From Cognatundibacterium crateris (GTDB lineage: Bacteria; Pseudomonadota; Gammaproteobacteria; Burkholderiales; Burkholderiaceae_D), in the NCBI RefSeq assembly GCF_010078235.1, contig NZ_JAABOS010000006.1, forward strand, positions 186,001-250,000: a DNA stretch of 64,000 bases, read 5' to 3'. Each line of letters starts with the position of its first letter. Positions within the stretch are counted from its first letter, which is position 1. The notes beneath the pieces are model-generated. The model made no database searches, was not told the origin of the DNA, and saw only the letters and a program-made list of their open reading frames with translations. This document shows, one piece after another, positions 47,879 through 56,885 of the stretch. A program made the position numbers and the translations under genes.

Positions 47879-48799
47879 TGACAGAGACCCGCAGTATGTC
47901 TAACCGACCAGGCTTTGAAAATCTCGTACTTGGTGCAGCGCTTACCGTATCGGTACTGGCGCATGTGATCCCGCTCGCCTTTATGCATTTCGTCAATCCA
48001 CCGGCCGTGTCTTCGCCAGCCACTGACCCAGGCTTGGAAGTGATACTGGTGAATGCCAAACACGACAAAAAACCCGTCAAGGCAGAGGCATTGGCGCAGG
48101 CCGATCTGGATGGCGGCGGCATGCATGATGCCGGACGCAGCAAGTCCCCTTTGCCCGATATGCAGCGCAGTGAAAATGGTGATCATCTGATCGCCGCCAC
48201 CAAGCGTATCGAAGAAATCGAGCAGCAACAAAAGCACCTGCTGGATCAGGTCAAAAAAAAATACCGATTTCCTGTTACCGGCGCAGGATAAACGTAAGCT
48301 CGATGATAAGCGTGCGCCAAATGCCGGTGCCGAAGATATGGAAACGACTAAGGCGCTGGCGCGGATGGCAGCTGAAATCAATCAGACCATCGAAGACCAA
48401 AATCGTCGCCCGCGTAAAACCTTTATCACCCCAAGTACCCAGCGGGTCGGCTATGCGATTTACTACAAGCAGTTGCAAAAGCGTATAGAGGATTTTGGCA
48501 CGCTGAATTTTCCTCAGAAAGATGGGAAAAAACTGTACGGGGAACTGGTGATTTATATTCCGATTTTTCAGGATGGCAGCATCTATGAAAAAGAGGGTGG
48601 CCCCCGTATCGAAAAATCGTCCGGCAATAAGGCACTCGATAAAGCCGCTTTACGCATCGTGCGCAATGCCGCGCCTTTTGGCAAGTTCCCGCAGAATATG
48701 CGTTCCGGCGACAAAGATGATTTGTGGGTCGTGATTTCACGCTTCCGCTTCACCCGCGATCAGCAATTGGAAACCGATTTGCGCGGAGGGAAAAACTGA
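47878..48799 (+). pseudogene. TonB-family protein gene, split by a one-base frameshift
   Basis: The 5' part (start 47878 or 47896) encodes an N-terminal anchor, NLVLGAALTVSVLAHVIPL, and a linker, and stops at 48291. The next frame, from the A9 tract at 48253-48261, continues without stop to 48799 with NTDFLLPAQDKRKLDDK and a TonB-like C-terminal domain (LYGELVIYIPIFQDGSIYE...AALRIVRNAAPF). The span minus one base is exactly 307 codons. The tract has 9 A; 8 A would give one 306-residue protein. Either a true mutation, a sequencing error, or slippage restores it. TonB domains drive outer-membrane transporters. Confidence 0.75.
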
Positions 48800-49677
48800 T
48801 GCCTGAACCCTTACAGGAAAGCGCAGGCAAGGCAGTCGATCAATATGTGGTGATAGGGAATCCGATAGCCCACAGTAAGTCGCCACGCATCCATGCGCGC
48901 TTTGCGGCTGAGACTGCTCAGACTCTGCATTATGCGACCCTGCAGGCACCACTGGATGGCTTTGTCGCTACCGTTGAGGCCTTCCGCGCTGCCGGTGGGC
49001 GTGGAGCGAATGTGACCGTGCCTTTTAAGCTGGAAGCATTTGACTATGCAAGCCGGCTGACAGCGCGTGCTCAGGCGGCCGGTGCGGTGAATACCCTGAT
49101 GTTTGATGGTGCAGACATTATCGGCGATAACACCGATGGCCTTGGATTAGTGAACGACATCGTGCGCAATGCCGGTATCCCCTTGCAAGCGAAGCGCATA
49201 CTGCTGCTAGGTGCGGGTGGTGCAGCCAGAGGTGCTTTACTGCCTTTGCTGGAACAGCAGCCTGCGCAGTTAATTATCGCCAACCGCACACTCAGTAAAG
49301 CGCAACAGCTGGCGCAGGCGGCACAGACAGAATTCCCTGACCTTGTGGTCGCGGCCTGTACTTTCGAAACGGTTCCGGCAGACTGTGCGTTTGACGTGAT
49401 TATCAATGCGACTTCTGCCAGTCTGCAGGATGCGGTACCGCCGCTGCCTGACAGTGTGTGGCAGGCACGGCCGCTGGCGTATGACATGATGTATGGCGCT
49501 ACACCTACCACCTTTTTGCAGGTCGCAGCACAACATGCTGCGTTGTGCCGTGATGGCCTGGGAATGCTGGTGGAGCAGGCCGCTGCTGCATACGCCCTGT
49601 GGCGCGGCGTACAGCCAGCTACCGGGCCGGTACTGCACGAGCTCAGGATGGAAATGTCAGCGGTGGAGGGTAGGTGA
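48799..49677 (+). CDS. aroE: Shikimate dehydrogenase
   Basis: NADPH-dependent reduction of 3-dehydroshikimate to shikimate. The 292-residue protein has the substrate motif VVIGNPIAHSKSPRIHARFA, VTVPFKLEAF with the catalytic Lys, DNTDGLGLVNDI with the Asp, the NADP loop LLGAGGAARGAL and IIANRTLSKA. ATG 48799 overlaps the TonB-gene stop in TGATG, after GGAGGG. aroQ lies elsewhere in this window. Confidence 0.96.
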   Translation: MPEPLQESAGKAVDQYVVIGNPIAHSKSPRIHARFAAETAQTLHYATLQAPLDGFVATVEAFRAAGGRGANVTVPFKLEAFDYASRLTARAQAAGAVNTLMFDGADIIGDNTDGLGLVNDIVRNAGIPLQAKRILLLGAGGAARGALLPLLEQQPAQLIIANRTLSKAQQLAQAAQTEFPDLVVAACTFETVPADCAFDVIINATSASLQDAVPPLPDSVWQARPLAYDMMYGATPTTFLQVAAQHAALCRDGLGMLVEQAAAAYALWRGVQPATGPVLHELRMEMSAVEGR

Positions 49678-49679
49678 AG

Positions 49680-50369
49680 ATGCTGCGGCGCTTACTGTTC
49701 TGGCTGGTCGGTGTGCCGCTATTGCTGGTGCTCTTGTTGCAGCTTTATTTTTTGCTGCAGATACTGTGGTGGACTCAGTTTAATCCATCCTCAACCAGTT
49801 TCATGCGTCAGCAGCTCAGCGTACTTCAGGAAAAAAAGCCTGATGCGAAATTACAGCATCAATGGGTGCCGTATAACAAAATCTCCAATCACCTGAAGCG
49901 CGCAGTGATCGCGTCGGAAGACGACAGCTTTGTCGATCATGATGGTGTCGATTGGGAAGCGATGCAGAAAGCCTACGAAAAAAATCAAAAGAAAGGCAAG
50001 GTCGTTTCCGGTGGCTCCACCATCACCCAGCAGCTCGCCAAGAATTTATTTTTATCCGGACAGCGCAGTTATTTGCGCAAAGGACAAGAACTTGTCATAA
50101 CATACATGCTTGAAACCTGTATGGATAAACAACGTATTTTGGAAATTTATCTGAACGTGGTGGAATGGGGCGTGGGTGTGTTCGGTGCAGAAGCCGCCGC
50201 CAGGCATTATTACGGCAGCAGTGCCGCGACGCTGGGTCCGGCACAAGCGGCCAGGTTGGCAGTGATGTTACCGAAACCACGCTATTTTGATAAAAATCAG
50301 GGATCCGGCTATCTGCAAAGACGCAGCGAGCTGATCATGAAACGCATGAATAGCGCAGAACTACCATGA
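49680..50369 (+). CDS. mtgA: Monofunctional peptidoglycan transglycosylase
   Basis: Polymerises lipid II into glycan chains at the inner membrane. The 229-residue protein has an N-terminal anchor (LLFWLVGVPLLLVLLLQLYFL), the GT51 motif IASEDDSFVDHDGVDW with catalytic Glu, GGSTITQQLAKNLFL, and EIYLNVVEWGVGVFGAEAAARHYYG. ATG 49680 sits nine bases after GGAGGG; a GTG at 49674 is too close to it. It overlaps the next gene as ATGA. Confidence 0.96.
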   Translation: MLRRLLFWLVGVPLLLVLLLQLYFLLQILWWTQFNPSSTSFMRQQLSVLQEKKPDAKLQHQWVPYNKISNHLKRAVIASEDDSFVDHDGVDWEAMQKAYEKNQKKGKVVSGGSTITQQLAKNLFLSGQRSYLRKGQELVITYMLETCMDKQRILEIYLNVVEWGVGVFGAEAAARHYYGSSAATLGPAQAARLAVMLPKPRYFDKNQGSGYLQRRSELIMKRMNSAELP

Positions 50370-50836
50370 ATTTACACAAACAAAGAGGAATGAGTCTGGT
50401 TGCCGTATCGATTTTATTTATGATACTGGGGCTGGTTGCGATGGGATTTTTATACACCATACGCTATGGACATTTGCCTATGCAGGAAGTCTGGGCACGC
50501 TGGGGTAAGTCGGCCAATGTGATCGGCAAAGAATTAAAGAATGCAAGTGGCATACCGGATTCGTCTGCACCGGCCACTGGCAGTGCGCCTGGCGCTGAAA
50601 ATATGCCGGCTCCGGTGACGGTTGAATCCGGTGTCAAACGCTGCGTCATCAATGGCAAAACCGTGTACTCCGACACTGATTGCCACAATAATGCGACCGC
50701 CACTACCATCAAGCTGCAGGATACTCAGGGCTTCCAGAAACCTAAGCCAGCTGCAGATGCGGCATCAGCCAGCTCGCCTGAGCAGGATGCACGTATCAAG
50801 ATGATAGAAAAAGCCATAGAGAAGGCATCCAAATAA
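50366..50836 (+). CDS. DUF4124-like protein with one membrane segment
   Basis: A 156-residue protein. N-terminal KQRGMSLVAVSILFMILGLVAMGFL is a membrane segment that resembles a type IV prepilin start, but Glu5 is absent. A linker rich in Ala/Pro/Ser follows, then a DUF4124-like motif CVINGKTVYSDTDCHNN with two cysteines. Function unknown. Stop-start overlap with mtgA suggests co-expression with cell-wall synthesis. Confidence 0.75.
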   Translation: MNLHKQRGMSLVAVSILFMILGLVAMGFLYTIRYGHLPMQEVWARWGKSANVIGKELKNASGIPDSSAPATGSAPGAENMPAPVTVESGVKRCVINGKTVYSDTDCHNNATATTIKLQDTQGFQKPKPAADAASASSPEQDARIKMIEKAIEKASK

Positions 50837-50974
50837 AGTCGTGCATGGATGGTGTAGTCCGGGCCAGCGTCGTCAGGATATATGTAAAAAAGTCCTGCGC
50901 CGCTGGTCGCGCTGACCTCAAACAGGTTTACAATCCAGCCCAACCGTTTGTCACGCTTTTTCCGGAATCACCTC

Positions 50975-51949
50975 ATGATTAATGTCTTTGTTTTACACAA
51001 TGGCCGGCTGAGCCAGATCAATATCGAAAACCGCGCAGATCTCGAAAACACTTTGCCGATCTGGGTTGATCTGACTGACCCTACCGAGGAAGAGCGTGAA
51101 TGGGTCAAGAGCATCTATGGCGTGACTTTGCCAGGTGAGGATGAGGTCAAGGATATCGAAGCCTCGGCCCGTTATTACGAAGCAGACAATGGTGATCTGC
51201 ATCTGCGCACCGATTTTCTGATCGACGAAGATGAGGATGACGAGCCAGCCCGCACTGTAACGGTGGCCTTCATTTTGGCGCGCGATATCCTGTTCTCAGT
51301 ACACAATACCGACTTGCCGGTATTCCGTCTGGTGCGCATGCGCGCGCGTTCCCGTCCGGGTTCGATAGGCGACTATAAAGATGTCTTACTGGATTTGTAT
51401 GCGACCGACGCTGAATATTCGGCGGATGCGCTGGAAGGCATTTATCAACAATTAGAAGAAGTCAGCCGCGCCGTATTGCAAAAAGAATTCAGCGATCAGG
51501 ATGCCGCAGCAGCCTTGAATGCGATCGCACAGGAAGAAGATTTGAATGGCCGTATCCGTCGCAATATGATGGACACCCGCCGCGCAGTGAGCTTTCTGAT
51601 GCGCGGCCGTTTGCTGAATGCGGATCAGTTTGAAGAAGCCAGACAGATTTTGCGTGATATCGAATCGCTCGATGGCCACACCTCATTTCTGTTCGATAAA
51701 ATCAACTTCCTGATGGATGCGACGGTTGGTTTTATTAATATTAATCAGAATAAAATCATCAAAATTTTCTCGGTCGCCAGCGTGGCCTTCCTGCCTCCTA
51801 CCCTGATCGCAAGTATCTACGGCATGAACTTTAAAGGCTGGTTTCCAGAGCTGGAATGGGAGCTCGGCTATCCATTTGCACTGATGCTGATGATCGCATC
51901 AGCCATCACGCCATTCTGGTATTTCCGTCGTCGCGGCTGGCTGAAATAA
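50975..51949 (+). CDS. corA: Magnesium/cobalt transporter CorA
   Basis: Homopentameric Mg2+ channel of the inner membrane. From ATG 50975 the protein is 324 residues with a large cytoplasmic funnel domain (VDLTDPTEEEREW, YKDVLLDLYATDAEYSADALEG) and two C-terminal helices; the pore motif YGMNF is in SIYGMNFKGWFPELEW. The TTG at 50948 only adds a poor leader. Stop overlaps the VOC gene in TAATG. Confidence 0.96.
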   Translation: MINVFVLHNGRLSQINIENRADLENTLPIWVDLTDPTEEEREWVKSIYGVTLPGEDEVKDIEASARYYEADNGDLHLRTDFLIDEDEDDEPARTVTVAFILARDILFSVHNTDLPVFRLVRMRARSRPGSIGDYKDVLLDLYATDAEYSADALEGIYQQLEEVSRAVLQKEFSDQDAAAALNAIAQEEDLNGRIRRNMMDTRRAVSFLMRGRLLNADQFEEARQILRDIESLDGHTSFLFDKINFLMDATVGFININQNKIIKIFSVASVAFLPPTLIASIYGMNFKGWFPELEWELGYPFALMLMIASAITPFWYFRRRGWLK

Positions 51950-52341
51950 TGGCTGCTATCGGACTCGATCATGCCAATCTGCGCACCGACCGTGCCGGGA
52001 TGGCGCAGCTGCGTGATTTTTATATTCGCTATGTAGGGCTGGTCGATGGCCCGCGGGCTGCCTTAAGCAGTTTTGGGTACTGGCTGTATGCGGGTGAACA
52101 GGCGGTGCTGCATATCTCAGAAAATCGTGCTGGCGAGTCTGCGCAAACCGGAGTAAAGACCACCTTCGATCATCTGGCATTTAACTGCGCAGGTTTTGAG
52201 CAGATGTTGCAATGCCTGCAGCAGGATGGGATTCCTTATCGCTTATCGGAAGTCCCGGCCTCAGCAGGCTTTGCTTTGCAGCGTCAGATATTTTTTCATG
52301 ATCCTGCCGGCAATGGCATAGAGCTTAATTTTACTGCCTGA
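51949..52341 (+). CDS. VOC-family (glyoxalase-like) protein
   Basis: A 130-residue single VOC module with paired beta-alpha-beta-beta-beta units: GLDHANLRTDRAGMAQLRDFY, TFDHLAFNCAGFEQML and FFHDPAGNGIELNF. Metal-ligand-like His7, His in FDHLAF and Glu in GIELNF fit the superfamily. No specific substrate can be called. The start ATG overlaps the corA stop. Confidence 0.85.
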   Translation: MAAIGLDHANLRTDRAGMAQLRDFYIRYVGLVDGPRAALSSFGYWLYAGEQAVLHISENRAGESAQTGVKTTFDHLAFNCAGFEQMLQCLQQDGIPYRLSEVPASAGFALQRQIFFHDPAGNGIELNFTA

Positions 52342-52363
52342 CGCCACTCCATTCCGGCACCGC

Positions 52364-53548
52364 TTATTCTGTCGTGCTTTGCACTGAGTCCGGACTTGGA
52401 ACCGGCACCCGCTTGCCATCCACTCCGGCCTTAGTCCATACACCGTTTTCCCAAAACAGCATTTCACCACGCTGACCGGATTTGATATCTGAGTCGATGG
52501 AATAAACCCGTCCTTGCCAGTGCGCGTAGACACCGTTCATGGTGGTATGGCCAACCACGATATGTTGTACTTGCAGCGTTTGCAGTAACTGATCCAGCGC
52601 TTCACTCTGTAGCAGCGGTGCTTTCAGGTAGCCCCGATACCACAGCGGGCCGGTGCTGCCATACAGGAAGGAAAGCACATTATTTTCTTTAAAACTGGCC
52701 TTAGGCAAACCCAGACCAGCATGAAACTGTGCATTGACTTCAGCCAGACTGAGTTTCAGTTGCGCATAATCCGGATGCAGGCCACCGTGCATGAACAGGC
52801 TGTCGTTGATACGGATGATGACCGGTTTGCTGCGCAGCCAGCGTCCCAATACGGTTTCCTGACTAAACAGACGTGGGTAAGTCGTATTGAGTTTGTCTGC
52901 AACGACGCGGTATTTAGGATGCAGATAACGCAGGTCATTGGCGAGGCTGATCGCTTCGTGATTACCTAGCAGATAATGTACTTTGCCACCCGCCGCTTCG
53001 GCCTGTGCTTCCAGCATATACAGCAGCCACAGCGCTTCAGTCACCTTAGGGCCACGGTCAAATACATCGCCAGCGATGACCAGATGGCCGCTGCCGTATT
53101 GCCAGTTACCCTGTGCATCAATGATTTTATTCGCTTGCAGCAGGTTCAGCATCAGATCAAACTGGCCGTGGATATCACTGAAAGCCGCGATTTTTTTTGC
53201 TTCAAATCTGGCTGTGACCGGTGCGGCGGCGGCCTGCGCACGCAGCTGTAGTGTATAGGGGTAGCCACAGAGCGGCGCTATGCTTGTGTTGATCGTCGCA
53301 AGCAGCTGATCCTGACGCTGATCGTTACAGACCCAGCTGGCCTGCAGTTGCGCGCTGTCGCTGCTGAAAAATACGTGAGGGCCATCATTGACCGGCGTTG
53401 GTGTTTGCGCCTGAATACTGAGCGGGGCCAGCGCCAGACTGAGCAGCAGCGTGCACAGCGCACCAGTCAGTCTGTTGCGGCATTCGGCAGAAATCGGAAA
53501 TCGTATTTGGGATGAGCGGGGTGATGAGGAAGTAAAGGAAAACAACAT
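52364..53548 (-). CDS. Exported calcineurin-like metallophosphatase
   Basis: A 394-residue protein with an N-terminal signal (hydrophobic LCTLLLSLALAPLSIQAQ near residues 31-48) and the full metallophosphoesterase motif set: SDIHGQF (124-130), GDVFDRG (160-166), GNHEAI (195-200), GGLHPDYAQL and VVGHTTMNGV. The spacing resembles Shewanella-like PPP phosphatases. Probably periplasmic. Substrate unknown. Confidence 0.88.
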   Translation of the reverse strand: MLFSFTSSSPRSSQIRFPISAECRNRLTGALCTLLLSLALAPLSIQAQTPTPVNDGPHVFFSSDSAQLQASWVCNDQRQDQLLATINTSIAPLCGYPYTLQLRAQAAAAPVTARFEAKKIAAFSDIHGQFDLMLNLLQANKIIDAQGNWQYGSGHLVIAGDVFDRGPKVTEALWLLYMLEAQAEAAGGKVHYLLGNHEAISLANDLRYLHPKYRVVADKLNTTYPRLFSQETVLGRWLRSKPVIIRINDSLFMHGGLHPDYAQLKLSLAEVNAQFHAGLGLPKASFKENNVLSFLYGSTGPLWYRGYLKAPLLQSEALDQLLQTLQVQHIVVGHTTMNGVYAHWQGRVYSIDSDIKSGQRGEMLFWENGVWTKAGVDGKRVPVPSPDSVQSTTE

Positions 53549-53653
53549 AGCTGGCGCCGGTGGCAGGTTAGGGTTGAAGCCAGTATCTTACTGTGTATCA
53601 GCCCATACTGGCAGTGCAGAGGTCACGCAACATCAATCGGTAGACAGCAGATT

Positions 53654-54442
53654 TTATTTGTCGCCCGCTCCCGTGCCTGAACCCAACATCTCGCGTTCCT
53701 CATCCAGATAGAGTTTGCTCTTACGTACTTTCTCTATGCTTTGCCAGATCATCTGGACCTGTGCCTTATTGGCCTTATAAAACGCATTATTGAATAACAG
53801 ATACTGATCCGCGACTTTGACTGGCAGTGCTTCTCTGATGACGATGTCTCTGAGAGAAGGACGGTGGCTGAGCTGGCGCTTAGCTTCATGGTCCTGCAGC
53901 ACAATGACTTGCAGTACGCGGTTTTCGAGGTAACTCAGCAAGTCACTGGAAGCGGGATAATATTTGATACGGTACCCCGCTTCTTCCAGATCTTTACCGA
54001 CGCTATAGCCCAGTTGTGCGCCTACCGGCTCATTGCCCAGATGTTGAAATCCCTTGGTTTGCCAGCGTATCTGGCTATCAGCATGGCGATACACATAAAA
54101 GCTATCTGTATGCATGCGGTAATCGCGCTGCAGAGTGCCATCCGGGCTGCGCGGATAGACTCCCCAGATCGCTCTTTCTTTATTGTAGCTGGCAGCAATC
54201 GCGGCATGGATACGTCCGGCTTCAACTTCGAGCAGGCAACGCTTCCAGGGCAGACGCACAAAATCGAATTCTATGCCGGTTTCTTTGGCGACCAATTGCA
54301 TCTGCAATAATGCCAGCCCCTGGCCAGTGCCAGTGACCCACGGATAGACTGAGCTGTCTTCATAGCATAAGCTGACAGGAGCAGCCATCGCTGGCAGCGA
54401 ACAGCAAAGCAATAAAGTGGATAGATAGTCTGAGCGGCGCAT
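53654..54442 (-). CDS. Periplasmic solute-binding-like protein
   Basis: A 262-residue type 2 periplasmic binding protein related to amino-acid receptors (SBP_bac_3 fold). Signal peptide MRRSDYLSTLLLCCSLPAMA. Features: CYEDSSVYPW, FDFVRLPWKRCLLEVEAGRIHAAIAASY, QLGYSVGKDLEEAGY. No permease or ATPase lies near, so it may be an orphan receptor. Cysteines in the signal tail and LPWKRC could pair. Confidence 0.8.
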   Translation of the reverse strand: MRRSDYLSTLLLCCSLPAMAAPVSLCYEDSSVYPWVTGTGQGLALLQMQLVAKETGIEFDFVRLPWKRCLLEVEAGRIHAAIAASYNKERAIWGVYPRSPDGTLQRDYRMHTDSFYVYRHADSQIRWQTKGFQHLGNEPVGAQLGYSVGKDLEEAGYRIKYYPASSDLLSYLENRVLQVIVLQDHEAKRQLSHRPSLRDIVIREALPVKVADQYLLFNNAFYKANKAQVQMIWQSIEKVRKSKLYLDEEREMLGSGTGAGDK

Positions 54443-54574
54443 ACCAGGGCTTTTCGAAGCGGTAACTTATTGTAGTCAGGGAACTGACACATCGTAAGGA
54501 CTAATGACCGAAAGCGCAGCTATCTTTATGTTGGTTTAACACTTTTTAAAACTTAAAACGCTAACATCAGACCA

Positions 54575-55264
54575 TCAGATGAGGTCTGGCAGGTGTTTCG
54601 CGGCTTCGCGCCGGCTTAGCGCGGAGAGTTGTGTTCCATGCAGAGCGAGAAATTGCGTGACCTGTTGCGGCGCATGGCGTGCATAGTCGCGCAAGGCCCA
54701 GCCGATAGCCTTACGGATAAAGAATTCCTGCTCTGGGGCCAGAGTGAGCGCAAAGCGGAACAGGCGTTCGCTGTCTGTTTCTGCGCGCCAGCCGCATTGA
54801 TGCAGCATCGCGATACGTCTGATCCAGAATGAGGGATGCTGCACCGCCTGTTCTATCTGGCTCAGCACTTGCGGCTGTTCTTGTCTTTGCAGACGGATCA
54901 GGTCACCCGCCACATCAGCCAGCCCATCGACACTGTCCCACCACGCATGCTGTTGTGCGAGTTCGAGCAGAAAAGGGAGGGTGGATGCAGGCAGATAGCG
55001 TCTGGCTTTGCCGAGCAGGTCTATCGCACAGTAATGGAATTCGCGTTCGCGTTGTGCCCATAGCTGCAGCGCTATGTCTTGAATTTCGGCGAAATCAGCA
55101 CGGTAATAGGGACGCAGTAATGGCGTCGACAGGGCGCGCCGTGCGGGAGTTGGAATGCCCAGGAAGTGCAGCCTGTGCTGCATATAAGCAGACATTTTTT
55201 CTGCCCGCTGTGGATCAGCGGCCGCTCTTAAGGCCGCATCCAGCTGGGCGATCAGGGTAGGCAT
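54575..55264 (-). CDS. DNA alkylation repair protein (AlkD-like)
   Basis: A 229-residue HEAT-repeat DNA glycosylase of the AlkD family that removes alkylated bases. Seen: MQHRLHFLGIPTPARR, FHYCAIDLLGKA, HAWWDSVDGLADVAGDLI with the Trp-Asp catalytic pair, SFWIRRIAMLHQCG and FFIRKAIGWALRDYAR. Single gene between intergenic stretches. Activity on a particular lesion is not determined. Confidence 0.88.
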   Translation of the reverse strand: MPTLIAQLDAALRAAADPQRAEKMSAYMQHRLHFLGIPTPARRALSTPLLRPYYRADFAEIQDIALQLWAQREREFHYCAIDLLGKARRYLPASTLPFLLELAQQHAWWDSVDGLADVAGDLIRLQRQEQPQVLSQIEQAVQHPSFWIRRIAMLHQCGWRAETDSERLFRFALTLAPEQEFFIRKAIGWALRDYARHAPQQVTQFLALHGTQLSALSRREAAKHLPDLI

Positions 55265-55331
55265 AGCAGTTCAGCAGGCAGAATAGCCTGAGCAGATGAG
55301 GCACTTAAGCACCAGACTCTTGTGTCTGCTT

Positions 55332-55363
55332 CCCCGCGCCGCTGCAACGCAGCTGTGGCGGGG
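55332..55363 (-). other. GC-rich hairpin after the 70-residue gene
   Basis: CCCCGC (55332-55337) pairs with GCGGGG (55358-55363), with an inner GCTGC-AAC-GCAGC stem. No U tract on the minus strand, so termination is uncertain. Confidence 0.4.
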
Positions 55364-55399
55364 TCATGCAAACCAGGTCGGTTTACTCAGGCAGTCTGA

Positions 55400-55612
55400 T
55401 CAGCGTACGATGGCAAAACGCAGCGAGAATTTTTTGAAATGACGGTAGCTCGCGCTCAGGTGTTCGATTGCCTCAACCGATTCAGCGATGGATTCACCTT
55501 CCTGCACGAAGCTGGCGCGGAATTCTTCAAATGCGGCTTCCAGCACGCTGGCGAGTTGATGGTTATACAGGCGGCCATAGTTCATCAGGCGGCGTTTGGT
55601 GCGTAATTTCAT
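55400..55612 (-). CDS. Small protein, family not recognised
   Basis: A 70-residue soluble, helical protein with a basic start (MKLRTKRRLMNYGRLYNHQL), an acidic middle (EEFRASFVQEGESIAESVE) and a basic end. AAGGATC lies about 5 bases before the ATG, a good ribosome site. No known domain. A hairpin at 55332-55363 follows. Confidence 0.55.
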   Translation of the reverse strand: MKLRTKRRLMNYGRLYNHQLASVLEAAFEEFRASFVQEGESIAESVEAIEHLSASYRHFKKFSLRFAIVR

Positions 55613-55686
55613 GGTAGATCCTTCGTTTAAAAAATGCAGGGCAGGCCTGCGAAAAAAATAGTGTAATTTTGTGTGTGTAGAGGCGA

Positions 55687-56877
55687 TCAGGCACGCCAGC
55701 CATACAGCATATGCTCGGCAATCAAATGTCGTGCCGGGCGAAATAAATCCAGTCCACCCAGCGACAGGCCTAACAGACTTTGCTTGAAGCTGCCATCGGG
55801 GGAACTCGCGAAAATGCGGGCCAGTGTATCCGTCAGACCTATCGTCAGGCTGCGGTCGGTCTGCCGTTCGCGTAAAAACTGCTGCAATGCGGCTTCCGGC
55901 ATCGCCAGTTCACGGCTCAGGCATTTCGCCAGCACGATGCTGTCGCGCAGCCCCAGATTTAATCCTTGTCCAGCGACCGGATGCAGCGTTTGCGCGGCAT
56001 TGCCTATGCTGACCACGCGCGCGCTGGCCTGTGCCTGGGCATTCAGACCGAGCGGATAGCTGACACGCTTACTAATGCGTGTCAGCTGCCCCATACGTTG
56101 TCCGAATGCGGTTTGCAGCCGCTGCCGGAATGCGGTTTCATCCAGTGCCATTAACTGCGCCGCATGTTCGGGTCTAACACACCAGACCAGCGCATAGCCA
56201 TCTTCTTGCGGCAGCAGGGCGAGCGGGCCTTCTTCGGTGAAGCGTTCAAACGCGCGGTGCGCAATCGCCTCATCAAAACAGACATGGGCGATGACAGCCG
56301 TCTGTTGATAGTCGCGGCTTTGCTGGCGCTGGCTCTGGTCGGAAAAGGTGCCGCCTTCGGCCTGCACCACGACCTGCGCAGAAAACTGGCGCTGCAGCGC
56401 AGTTCCAGTCTCAGTCCCGTTCCCGGTCCCGGTCTGCACCGTCAGCCTGACATGATCATTGAATTCTTCTATCGCTGTGACCTGGCAGGGTCTATGCATT
56501 TGCACACCCGAGCGTGCGATCTCAGTTTGCATCGGAGCCACGATGTCACCATAACGCGCGACATAACCGAGTGCAGGCAACTGATAGTCCGCAGCCTGGA
56601 TCAGGGTGCGTCCAAAATGGCCGCGCCGCGAGACATGGATGTCCTGAATCGCAGTCGCACGCAGCGGCCAGCAACCAGCCTGCAGCAGTATTTGCTGGCT
56701 GCCGTAAGACAGCGCAATTGAGCGCGCATCCTGTTCGGCCTCGGCTGCAGTTTTTCCGTCAAACAGAGCGATTCTTGCTGCCGGTATGCCTTGCTGTACC
56801 AACAGTAAAGCCAGTGCCTGCCCGGCCGGGCCAGCACCACAAATCGCAATGTCTGCATCATTGATGATGGTCGTCAT
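55687..56877 (-). CDS. ubiH: FAD-dependent ubiquinone-biosynthesis hydroxylase (UbiH family)
   Basis: Ring hydroxylase of ubiquinone synthesis. The 396-residue protein has the FAD-binding GAGPAGQALALLL, the UbiH/COQ6 motif DARSIALSYGSQQIL, and GNAAQTLHPVAGQGLNLGLRD near the C-terminus. It starts eight bases after pepP stops, the pepP-ubiH order known from E. coli. The exact position hydroxylated (UbiF, UbiH or UbiI) is not separable here. Confidence 0.92.
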   Translation of the reverse strand: MTTIINDADIAICGAGPAGQALALLLVQQGIPAARIALFDGKTAAEAEQDARSIALSYGSQQILLQAGCWPLRATAIQDIHVSRRGHFGRTLIQAADYQLPALGYVARYGDIVAPMQTEIARSGVQMHRPCQVTAIEEFNDHVRLTVQTGTGNGTETGTALQRQFSAQVVVQAEGGTFSDQSQRQQSRDYQQTAVIAHVCFDEAIAHRAFERFTEEGPLALLPQEDGYALVWCVRPEHAAQLMALDETAFRQRLQTAFGQRMGQLTRISKRVSYPLGLNAQAQASARVVSIGNAAQTLHPVAGQGLNLGLRDSIVLAKCLSRELAMPEAALQQFLRERQTDRSLTIGLTDTLARIFASSPDGSFKQSLLGLSLGGLDLFRPARHLIAEHMLYGWRA

Positions 56878-56885
56878 GTTGTATC

